Below are positions 57,840 through 64,000 of a stretch of DNA of 64,000 bases, one piece after another (positions within the stretch are counted from its first letter, which is position 1; each line of letters opens with the position of its first letter). Origin of the DNA: Serinicoccus marinus DSM 15273 (lineage in GTDB: Bacteria > Actinomycetota > Actinomycetes > Actinomycetales > Dermatophilaceae); NCBI RefSeq assembly GCF_008386315.1, contig NZ_CP043808.1, forward strand, positions 1,550,001 through 1,614,000, given 5' to 3'. The notes under the pieces were generated by a model. That model searched no databases, was not told where the DNA came from, and saw only the letters and a list, made by a program, of their open reading frames with translations. The position numbers and the translations under genes were made by a program.

Positions 57840-59419
57840 CGGCCGAGGCCGCCGCGCGCCGAGGTCAGCCACAGCTTCTTCGTGGCCAGCTCGGCCTCGA
57901 GGTCCTGGGCCTTCTTGTCCTCACCCGCGGCCTGGGCGGCGGCGAGGTCGGCCTCCAGGCCCTGGACCGCCCGCTCGAGCTGGTCGACCATCGACTGCGC
58001 CCGGGCGTTCAGCTCGGGGTCGGTGCGCTGCCACTGGGAGTCCTCGACGTCGCGCACCTTCTGCTCCACCGCGCGCAGCCGGTTCTCGACCCGCTTGCTG
58101 TCCGCCCGCGGCACCTTGCCTGCGGCGTCCCAGCGGTCCTGGATCTTGCGCAGCTCGGCCTTGGTCTGGTCCAGGTGCGCCTCGTCGACGGTGAGCGCCT
58201 CGGCCTCCTCGAGCAGGCCCTCCTTGACCTTGAGGTTCTCGGTGAACTCCGCCTCCTCGGCCGCCACGACCTCGTCCTTGGCGTCGAAGAAGGAGTCCTG
58301 GGCGGCCTTGAACCTCGCCCACAGGGCGTCGTCGTCGGCACGGGAGGCCCGGCCTGCCCGCTTCCAGTCCTGCATAAGCCGCTTGAAGGCACCGGCGGTG
58401 GCGCCCCAGTCCTTGCTGGTCGACAGCGCCTCGGCCTCGCGGACCAGGCGCTCCTTGGTGGCCTTGGCGCTGGCGTGCTCCTCGTCGAGGTGCGCGAACC
58501 AGGTCTTGCGCATCTTGTCGAAGTCGGAGCGCGCGTGGCTGAAGCGCTGCCACAACGCGTTCTCGACCTCCTTGTCGAGACGCGGACCGGAGCGCTGGTG
58601 TGCCTTCCACTCCTCGAGCAGCTCGCGGACGCGCCCGCTGCTCTGCTTCCACTGCACCTTCGCGGGCTCGGTGGCCGCGAGCTGCTCGGCCTCCACGACG
58701 AGCTTCTCCCGCTCCTGCGCGGCCTGCGCCTTGGCCTGCAGCCGCTCCTCCTGCTCGGTGCGGGAGCGGACCTTGACCTCCTCCTCGAGGTGCTTGACGA
58801 CCGCGGACAGGGCCGCCAGGTCGCCGACCACGTGCGCCTCGCCGATCTGCTCCTTGAGGTGGGCCAAGGACTGCCGGGCGTCGTGGGCGGAGACGTCGGT
58901 GCCCGCGAGCCGGGCCTTGAGCAGGTCCGCCGAGGCGAGCATCTCGTCGTACTTCCGGGCGAAGTAGGCCAGCGCCTCCTCCGGGCTCGCGCCGGGGTAG
59001 GAGCCGACCTCACGCTCGGTGCCGTCGGCGGCGACGACGTAGACGGTGCCGTCCTCGGCGACGCGCCCGTGCTTCATGGACTCGCTCGGGTCCGGGTGCG
59101 GCTCGGGCGCCGCCACGGCGGCCCCACCGGCGGGACGGGCCGCCGCGGGCCGGCGCGCCGCGAACATCGCGGGGGAGGGCGCGGCCGGCTTCGGCGGCGC
59201 CGGGGGTGCGGGCTGCGGGGCTGCCTCGGGCTCTGCGGGTGCCTCCGGCGCCGGCTGCTCGGCCTCGGGCTCTGCGGGTGCCTCGGGTTCCGGCTGCTGA
59301 TGCTCGGCCTCAGGGGAGGTGTCCGGCTCCGGCTGCGGTTCGACGTCCTCGGTGGCGGCGACCGTCGGCTCGGCGGCCGACTCCTCCGGCTCGGTGGGGG
59401 TGGGCGTCTGCTCGGACAC
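57836..59419 (-). CDS. DUF349 domain protein
   Basis: A 527-residue, largely helical protein. The first 110 residues are a Pro/Glu/Ala-rich low-complexity region with repeated PEAPAEPEA-type units. The remainder holds several DUF349 repeats of about 75 residues, each with a Trp-rich pattern such as DWGATAGAFKRLMQDWKRAG followed by DDALWARFKAAQDSFFDAKD. Long coiled-coil stretches are apparent (VVKHLEEEVKVRSRTEQEER). The function is not established. GTG 59419 with GAGGAG is preferred over the in-frame ATG 59452. It is translationally coupled to the M18 peptidase and divergent from the MBL gene. Confidence 0.85.
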   Translation of the reverse strand: MSEQTPTPTEPEESAAEPTVAATEDVEPQPEPDTSPEAEHQQPEPEAPAEPEAEQPAPEAPAEPEAAPQPAPPAPPKPAAPSPAMFAARRPAAARPAGGAAVAAPEPHPDPSESMKHGRVAEDGTVYVVAADGTEREVGSYPGASPEEALAYFARKYDEMLASADLLKARLAGTDVSAHDARQSLAHLKEQIGEAHVVGDLAALSAVVKHLEEEVKVRSRTEQEERLQAKAQAAQEREKLVVEAEQLAATEPAKVQWKQSSGRVRELLEEWKAHQRSGPRLDKEVENALWQRFSHARSDFDKMRKTWFAHLDEEHASAKATKERLVREAEALSTSKDWGATAGAFKRLMQDWKRAGRASRADDDALWARFKAAQDSFFDAKDEVVAAEEAEFTENLKVKEGLLEEAEALTVDEAHLDQTKAELRKIQDRWDAAGKVPRADSKRVENRLRAVEQKVRDVEDSQWQRTDPELNARAQSMVDQLERAVQGLEADLAAAQAAGEDKKAQDLEAELATKKLWLTSARGGLGR

Positions 59420-59543
59420 GGTGGTGGCTCCTCTGACGGGGACCGCGAGCACGACCGTCGGGGCCGGCTCGACATGGCGTGGACGCCTCGACCCTACCGG
59501 TCGAGCCCGCGGTGGCCCTGCCGAGGTGCTCGGCAGCGGTGCG

Positions 59544-59549
59544 TAGGGT
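59544..59549 (+). promoter_or_regulatory. -10 box (TAGGGT), leaderless-type, of the MBL gene
   Basis: TAGGGT ends 7 nt before ATG 59557 without a ribosome-binding site. Confidence 0.45.
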
Positions 59550-59556
59550 CGGCCCC

Positions 59557-60267
59557 ATGTTCGTCCGCAGCATCGTCGCCGACGCCTTCGCCACCAACTG
59601 CTACGTCATGGCTCCCGCCGAGGGGGAGGAGTGCCTGATCGTGGACCCGGGCATCGGGGTGGAGGACCGGGTGCAGGACGTGCTCGCCGAGCACCGGCTG
59701 CGGCCGGCCGCCGTGCTGCTCACCCACGGCCACCTCGACCACGTGTATGCCGTCACCCCGGTCTGTCAGGGCACCACGGCGGTGAGCCCCTACATCCACA
59801 CCGACGACCGGTATCGCCTGACCGACCCGCTCGCCACCATGAGCCCCGAGCTCGTCGCCGCCCTCGAGCAGCAGTTCGGCCGGCGCGCGACGTGGACCGA
59901 GCCGGAGCGGATCGTGGAGTTCGGCGCTGCCGGTGAGGACCACACGACCCTCGACCTGGCGGGCCTGCGGATCGAGGTGGCCCACGCCCCCGGGCATACC
60001 GAGGGCTCGGTGCTCTTCACCGCGCACGACGTGCCGGACGGCATACCCTCCGACGATCTGGACCGGACCGTGCTCTCCGGCGACGTGCTCTTCGCCGGGT
60101 CCGTCGGCCGGACCGACCTGCCGGGCGGTGACGCGGCGGCGATGCGGCGCAGCCTGCGCGACGTCGTGCTCCCGCTCGCCGACTCCTCGCTCGTGCTGCC
60201 TGGCCACGGGCCCGCGACCACGATGGCGCGCGAGCGCGGGACGAACCCCTACCTGACCTCGCTCTGA
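59557..60267 (+). CDS. MBL-fold metallo-hydrolase, glyoxalase II-like
   Basis: A 236-residue metallo-beta-lactamase-fold protein. The metal motif is LLTHGHLDHVYAV (HxHxDH), with further ligands in EVAHAPGHTEGSVLF (His), TVLSGDVLFAGSVGRTDLPG (Asp) and SLVLPGHGPATTM (His). This order matches hydroxyacylglutathione hydrolase-like proteins that stand upstream of hisS in many actinobacteria; a thiol-ester substrate is possible since these bacteria use mycothiol. The 3' end overlaps that of the convergent small alarmone synthetase by 19 nt. Confidence 0.9.
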   Translation: MFVRSIVADAFATNCYVMAPAEGEECLIVDPGIGVEDRVQDVLAEHRLRPAAVLLTHGHLDHVYAVTPVCQGTTAVSPYIHTDDRYRLTDPLATMSPELVAALEQQFGRRATWTEPERIVEFGAAGEDHTTLDLAGLRIEVAHAPGHTEGSVLFTAHDVPDGIPSDDLDRTVLSGDVLFAGSVGRTDLPGGDAAAMRRSLRDVVLPLADSSLVLPGHGPATTMARERGTNPYLTSL

Positions 60268-60938
60268 CCGTGCAGCTCGCGGTGCAGCCGGTGCATCCGG
60301 GCATCCAGCTCGGCGGCGCTGTCCGCGGCGGTCTTGAGCTCGTCGAGCAGTGAGTCGGGCACGTTGCCGTCGTACTTGTAGTGGATCTTGTGCTCGGTGC
60401 TCGCCCAGAAGTCCATCGCGATGGTGCGCAGCTGGACCTCCACCGGCACCTCCACGCGTCCGGTGGAGAGGAAGACCGGGATCTCGATGATGGCGTGCAG
60501 GCTCTTGTAGCCGTTGGGCTTGGGGTCGGCGATGTAGTCCGAGACGCGGCGGATGGTGATGTCGTCCTGCTGCGTGAGCAGGTCGAAGATGCGGTAGGCG
60601 TCGGTGACGAAGCTGCAGGTGACGCGGATGCCGGCGATGTCGGTGATCTCCCGGCGGATCGTCGGCAGGTCCGTCGACAGGCCGCGGCGCAGGACCTTCT
60701 CCCGCAGGCTGTCCGGTGACTTGACCCGGCTCGAGACGTGCTCGATCGGGTTGTAGTCGTGCATGTGCGAGAACTCGTCGCGCAGGATCTCGATCTTCGT
60801 CTCGACCTCGCGCAGCCCGAACTCGTACTCCAGCAGGAAGCGCTGCAGCTGCGCCCCGACCTCCCGCAGCTGCGCCGGGGTGATGCTCTCCCGCGAGGCC
60901 AGCTCGAGGGACGGGGGCAACGCTGCTCCGGTGCTCAT
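60249..60938 (-). CDS. Small alarmone synthetase (RelA/SpoT domain only, RelQ-like)
   Basis: A 229-residue stand-alone (p)ppGpp synthetase domain. EYNPIEHVSSRVKSP-like (HDYNPIEHVSSRVKSPDS), ITDIAGIRVTCSFVTDAYRI, DYIADPKPNGYKSLHAIIEI, VPVEVQLRTIAMDFWASTEH and KIHYKYDG reproduce the synthetase motifs, with no HD hydrolase and no TGS or ACT domains. It would make pppGpp or ppGpp, usually under transcriptional control in such proteins. The start is ATG 60938. The long Rel lies 4 kb away in the window. Confidence 0.92.
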   Translation of the reverse strand: MSTGAALPPSLELASRESITPAQLREVGAQLQRFLLEYEFGLREVETKIEILRDEFSHMHDYNPIEHVSSRVKSPDSLREKVLRRGLSTDLPTIRREITDIAGIRVTCSFVTDAYRIFDLLTQQDDITIRRVSDYIADPKPNGYKSLHAIIEIPVFLSTGRVEVPVEVQLRTIAMDFWASTEHKIHYKYDGNVPDSLLDELKTAADSAAELDARMHRLHRELHGQSEVR

Positions 60939-60999
60939 GGGGACCACTATGCCCCCTGGACGTGTGCACGGCCTGGGAGAGCGGCGGCATACCGGTCGA

Positions 61000-61005
61000 T
61001 AGACT
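61000..61005 (+). promoter_or_regulatory. -10 box (TAGACT), leaderless-type, of hisS
   Basis: TAGACT ends 6 nt before GTG 61012. A GGCATAC word (60986-60992) sits just upstream. Confidence 0.5.
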
Positions 61006-61011
61006 CGCGCG

Positions 61012-62412
61012 GTGATCTCCCCGCGCACGCCGTCCGGTGTCCTCGAGCTGCTGCCGCCCGAGCAGATCGCCTTCCAGCGGATGCTGGACTCGATCCGCTC
61101 CGGCTACGAGCGCTTCGGCTTCCTGCCCGTCGAGACCCCCGTCTTCGAGCGCTCCGACGTGCTCCTCACCAAGACCGGCGGCGAGACCGAGCGGCAGGTC
61201 TACTTCGCCCAGTCGACCGGGGCGCTGGAGAAGGCCCGGGCGCAAAGCCCCGCGGAGGGGACGCTGCCCGAGCTGGCGCTGCGCTTCGACCTCACGGTGC
61301 CGCTGGCGCGCTACGTCGCCGAGCACGAGCACCAGCTGACCTTCCCGTTCCGGCGCTACCAGATGCAGCGGGTCTACCGCGGCGAGCGGCCGCAGCGGGG
61401 GCGGTTCCGCGAGTTCTACCAGTGCGACGTGGACGTCATCGGCTCCGGCGAGCTGTCGGTCCGGCACGACGCCGAAGCCCCGGCGATCATCAACGCGATC
61501 TTCACCGACCTGGCGATCGGCGACTTCACCATCCAGATCAACAACCGGCGGCTGCTGCGCGGCTTCTACGAGGACCTCGGCATCGCCGACCCGCAGGCGC
61601 AGGCGGCGGTGCTGCGCGAGGTCGACAAGCTCGACAAGCGCGGGCCGGGCTACCTGCGCACGACGCTGACCGGGGACGGCTTCGGGCTGGCCGAGGAGGT
61701 CGTCGAGCAGATCCTCACCTTCGTGCAGACGCGGTCCACCGGGCACGACGACGCGCTGGCGCGACTCGACGACGTGGTGGCCGGCTCCGCCGGGAGCGAG
61801 GCGCTCGCCCAGGGTGTCGCCGAGCTGCGCGAGGTGCTGGGGCTGGTGCGCGCGCTGGGCGTGCCGGAGGCCAACTACTGCCTCAACTTCTCCATCGCCC
61901 GCGGGCTGGACTACTACACCGGCACGGTCTACGAGACGACGCTGGATGAGCACCCCGAGCTGGGCTCGATCTGCTCGGGCGGCCGCTACGACGACCTCGC
62001 AGGGCAGTACACGAAGTCGCGGCTGCCCGGGGTCGGGATCTCGATCGGGCTGTCGCGCCTGTTCTGGCAGCTGCGGGAGGCCGGGCTGATCGAGGTCTCG
62101 GCGGGGGAGTCGACGGTGCAGGTGCTGGTGCCGCAGGTCGACGCCGAGCTGCTGGACGACCAGCTCGCGCTGGCCTCGCAGCTGCGGCACGGCGGCATCA
62201 ACACCGAGGCGGTGCTCGACGGCGGCAAGCTGGGCAAGCAGCTGCGGTATGCCGACCGCGCCGGGATCCGCTTCGTCGCGATCCTGGGTCAGCAGGAGGT
62301 GGCCGACGGGACGGTCACGCTCAAGGACCTGCGGCGCCAGGACCAGTTCACCGTGCCCCGCGACGAGGTCGTCAGCGCGCTGCGCGTGGAGCTCGCCCAG
62401 CCGCTCGTCTGA
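61012..62412 (+). CDS. hisS: Histidyl-tRNA synthetase
   Basis: A 466-residue class II synthetase. Motif 1 region is [20 protein letters not shown], motif 2 is [20 protein letters not shown] then [14 protein letters not shown]. The histidine-specific A motif is [18 protein letters not shown], motif 3 is [16 protein letters not shown]. The anticodon-binding domain starts [20 protein letters not shown]. The start at GTG 61012 gives the usual length. Downstream are two copies of a 21-bp intergenic element and then the convergent cyclophilin gene. Confidence 0.96.
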   Translation: MISPRTPSGVLELLPPEQIAFQRMLDSIRSGYERFGFLPVETPVFERSDVLLTKTGGETERQVYFAQSTGALEKARAQSPAEGTLPELALRFDLTVPLARYVAEHEHQLTFPFRRYQMQRVYRGERPQRGRFREFYQCDVDVIGSGELSVRHDAEAPAIINAIFTDLAIGDFTIQINNRRLLRGFYEDLGIADPQAQAAVLREVDKLDKRGPGYLRTTLTGDGFGLAEEVVEQILTFVQTRSTGHDDALARLDDVVAGSAGSEALAQGVAELREVLGLVRALGVPEANYCLNFSIARGLDYYTGTVYETTLDEHPELGSICSGGRYDDLAGQYTKSRLPGVGISIGLSRLFWQLREAGLIEVSAGESTVQVLVPQVDAELLDDQLALASQLRHGGINTEAVLDGGKLGKQLRYADRAGIRFVAILGQQEVADGTVTLKDLRRQDQFTVPRDEVVSALRVELAQPLV

Positions 62413-62418
62413 CTCCCG

Positions 62419-62471
62419 ACCGGGCGTCGTGAGTGGTTGCCCTGGGAGCGACCGGGCGTCGCGAGTGGTTG
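62419..62471. repeat. Two direct copies of the intergenic element after hisS
   Basis: ACCGGGCGTCGTGAGTGGTT-G (62419-62439) and the same with one change (62451-62471). They match the inverted form of the 24-bp family (ACCGAGCGCCGTGAATGGTT) at all but three positions. They fill the hisS/cyclophilin gap. Confidence 0.65.
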
Positions 62472-62473
62472 CC

Positions 62474-63157
62474 TCAGGCGTCGACGCTGACCGAGAGCAG
62501 GCTGATCGGCTGCGCCGGGGCGGTGCCGCCGCTGTCGTTGCCCTCGGCCGCGACCGTCTCGACGATGTCGAGCCCTGCGGTCACGCGGCCGAAGATGCTG
62601 TAGCCGCCGCCCCCGACGGGCAGCTGGGTGTCGTCGTAGACGATGAAGAACTGGCCGCCGTTGCTGTCCGGGTCCTGGGTGCGGGCCATGGCCAGCGTGC
62701 CCGGCGGGTAGAGACCGTCCGGTGGTGCGTTCTCGATGCCGAAGGCATACCCCGGACTGCCCTGCCCGGTGCCGGTCGGGTCGCCGCACTGGAGGACGAA
62801 GATGCCGCTGGTGACCAGCCGGTGGCACGCGCTGTCCTCCCAGTAGCCCTCCTGCGCCAGGAACGCGAAGGAGGCCACGGTCTGCGGCGCGTCCCCGGCA
62901 TACAGCTCCAGCTCGATGTCGCCGCAGGTGGTCTCGATCGTCGCCGCCAGGGTCTCCCGCTCGCCGGACAGGGGCTCGGGCAGGTCGTCCTGGGTGTATG
63001 ACCTCGGCTCGGCCGGTGGCGTCGGCGGCTGGGTGCAGGCCACGTCCGGCGTCTCGCCGCCCTGTGGTTCGTCCGCGGACGATCCGGGGTAGGTCGCCTC
63101 ACCGCCGCAGCCGGCGAGCACGAGAGCGGTGACGGCGGGGAGGAGGGCGCGGCGCAT
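62474..63157 (-). CDS. Cyclophilin-type peptidyl-prolyl isomerase, lipoprotein
   Basis: A 227-residue protein with a lipoprotein signal, RRALLPAVTALVLAGCGGEA, lipobox LAGC at Cys 17. A Pro/Thr-rich spacer follows, then the cyclophilin domain: IETTCGDIELELYAGDAPQT, VASFAFLAQEGYWEDSACHR, GIFVLQCGDPTGTGQGSPGY, LAMARTQDPDSNGGQFFIVY and YSIFGRVTAGLDIVETVA. It would catalyse proline isomerisation on exported proteins at the outer face of the membrane. The ATG is preceded by GGT and overlaps a GTATGC word. It is divergent from the YerC-type regulator. Confidence 0.9.
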   Translation of the reverse strand: MRRALLPAVTALVLAGCGGEATYPGSSADEPQGGETPDVACTQPPTPPAEPRSYTQDDLPEPLSGERETLAATIETTCGDIELELYAGDAPQTVASFAFLAQEGYWEDSACHRLVTSGIFVLQCGDPTGTGQGSPGYAFGIENAPPDGLYPPGTLAMARTQDPDSNGGQFFIVYDDTQLPVGGGGYSIFGRVTAGLDIVETVAAEGNDSGGTAPAQPISLLSVSVDA

Positions 63158-63184
63158 ACCAGTATCTTCGCATCGGCCGGGGGA

Positions 63185-63240
63185 CAACCATTCGCGGCGC
63201 TCGGTGGGGGTGAGGGCAACCACAAGCGGCGCTCGGTGGG
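63185..63240. repeat. Two direct copies of the 24-bp intergenic element
   Basis: 63185-63208 and 63217-63240, sharing CAACCA, then three variable bases, then GCGGCGCTCGG-TGGG. They sit upstream of both divergent genes (cyclophilin and yerC). Confidence 0.7.
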
Positions 63241-63272
63241 GGTGGTGACGTGGTCGGGCGCCCGTGTTAGCG

Positions 63273-63290
63273 TACTAGCGCGCTACGACA
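63273..63290. promoter_or_regulatory. TrpR-like imperfect palindrome upstream of the YerC-type gene
   Basis: GTACTAGCG|CGCTACGAC (63273-63290) contains the core palindrome TAGCGCGCTA and the half-site GTACTAG known from the enterobacterial trp operator. It lies about 75 nt before the start of a TrpR-fold regulator gene, so autoregulation is a possibility only. Confidence 0.3.
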
Positions 63291-63362
63291 TGAGCAGGCG
63301 GGACAGAAGCTTCTCCTGACCAGCCGACACCGACCACGACCAGGCGAGAAGGACACGACGAG

Positions 63363-63686
63363 ATGAAGCAGCGGGAGGACGCCGAGGTCGGCGCGCGGGC
63401 GCGTGACGGCCTGGCGCGCGTGCTGGCTGCGCTCGACGGGCCGGACGCCGTCGACGCCTTCCTCGACGACCTGTGCACGCCGGCCGAGATCGAGGCCATG
63501 GCAGACCGCTGGTCCGTCGTCCCGTTGCTCGCGCAGGGCCTGTCCTACCGCCAGATCCACGACGAGACCGGCGTGAGCGTGACGACCGTCGGGCGGATCG
63601 CGCGGTGCCTGGACGCCGGGGCCGGCGGCTACCGCGCCGCCCTGGAGCATCACCACGAGCATCCGGCGGCGTTGCCGACGGTGTGA
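63363..63686 (+). CDS. YerC/YecD family TrpR-related DNA-binding protein
   Basis: A 107-residue helical protein of the TrpR-like YerC/YecD family: [40 protein letters not shown] and [20 protein letters not shown] (helix-turn-helix, ending with the family's VGRIAR). The C-terminus is [11 protein letters not shown]. The gene lies just before hisG, which fits a regulator of histidine biosynthesis or of a linked pathway, but its ligand is unknown. GTG-free start: ATG 63363 after GACACGACGAG. Confidence 0.88.
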   Translation: MKQREDAEVGARARDGLARVLAALDGPDAVDAFLDDLCTPAEIEAMADRWSVVPLLAQGLSYRQIHDETGVSVTTVGRIARCLDAGAGGYRAALEHHHEHPAALPTV

Positions 63687-63783
63687 GGCGGCCGACGGCC
63701 CGCGCTGCGCCCTGCGAACCCGCACCCACCACCGAGCTCCCCGGCCGACCGGCCGAGCCACCCACCTGCCACGAAAGGTCCCG

Positions 63784-64000
63784 ATGACCCCGCCTGCCCA
63801 GCCGCGCGACCGCCTGCGCGTGGCGATCCAGAAGTCCGGCCGCCTCGGCGAGCCGGCCCGCGAGCTGCTGGCCTCCTGCGGCCTCACCTGGCGCGAGAGC
63901 CGCGACAAGCTCTTCTGCTACGGCGAGAGCCTGCCGGTCGACCTGCTGCTCGTCCGGGACGACGACATCCCCGGCCTCATCGCCGACGGCGTCTGCGACC
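63784..64000 (+). CDS. hisG: ATP phosphoribosyltransferase HisG (5' part, continues beyond window)
   Basis: Seventy-two codons are visible: [40 protein letters not shown] and [19 protein letters not shown]. This is the N-terminal domain of HisG, which couples ATP and PRPP in the first step of histidine synthesis; [10 protein letters not shown] and VRDDDIP are the family's hallmarks. ATG 63784 follows GAAAGG. It lies 97 nt after the YerC-type regulator. Confidence 0.93.
   Translation, partial: MTPPAQPRDRLRVAIQKSGRLGEPARELLASCGLTWRESRDKLFCYGESLPVDLLLVRDDDIPGLIADGVCD

Overview
The window reads as chromosome of a very GC-rich actinobacterium, most likely Micrococcales (an Ornithinimicrobium/Serinicoccus/Intrasporangiaceae-like organism). 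This rests on codon use, actinobacterial gene order (thrS-HIT ... pdxS-pdxT-yebC-ruvCAB-yajC-secDF-apt-relA ... hisS), long Pta, mycothiol-type enzyme remnants and deazaflavin-type oxidoreductases. The genus is an inference. No phage, plasmid, IS element or CRISPR array was found.

Layout. (1) 1-4.6 kb: a CDP-alcohol phosphatidyltransferase coupled to a RibA-RibD fusion, a small membrane protein, a HAD phosphatase and an MFS exporter. (2) 4.7-19.7 kb: a carbohydrate block. It holds a large secreted dehydrogenase/LamG protein, an FNT channel, a LacI regulator, a Liv-type (branched-chain amino-acid-like) ABC importer, a Gfo/Idh/MocA dehydrogenase, a DUF993 protein and a TIM-barrel isomerase. Matching CGCAAACGTTT operators lie in front of both the secreted protein gene and the transporter operon, so these look like one LacI regulon. 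(3) 20-24.7 kb: GH36 alpha-galactosidase, alditol-oxidase-like FAD enzyme and galactokinase. (4) 24.9-33.3 kb: ackA-pta, an aminodeoxychorismate-lyase-like enzyme, a decayed serine protease, tRNA-Val(CAC), a glyoxalase/MarR pair with three operators, DoxX and NUDIX. (5) 33.4-54 kb: housekeeping genes: thrS, HIT, pdxST, yebC, ruvCAB, yajC-secDF, apt. They are interrupted by a DUF2332 protein, a DUF222/HNH endonuclease with an SOS-like box, a beta-propeller protein and a SpoIID/CWB2 cell-wall protein. (6) 54-64 kb: relA, M18 aminopeptidase, DUF349 protein, glyoxalase II-like enzyme, small alarmone synthetase, hisS, cyclophilin lipoprotein, YerC-type regulator and the start of hisG.

Two global properties matter for any reader. 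First, 17 otherwise intact genes, several of them housekeeping (pdxS, pdxT, yebC, ruvB, secF), carry about 25 single-base indels, mostly losses in G or C runs. The pattern fits sequencing error much better than gene decay, so these genes are annotated as CDS spanning the break. Second, the 7-mer GGCATAC/GTATGCC occurs about 43 times on both strands, in every reading frame, and forces rare codons (ATA, TAT, GCA, CAT). This looks like a selected DNA word. Intergenic space also carries three families of short repeats or hairpins, and many genes have a TAnnnT -10 box 6-7 nt before the start codon, implying leaderless mRNAs.
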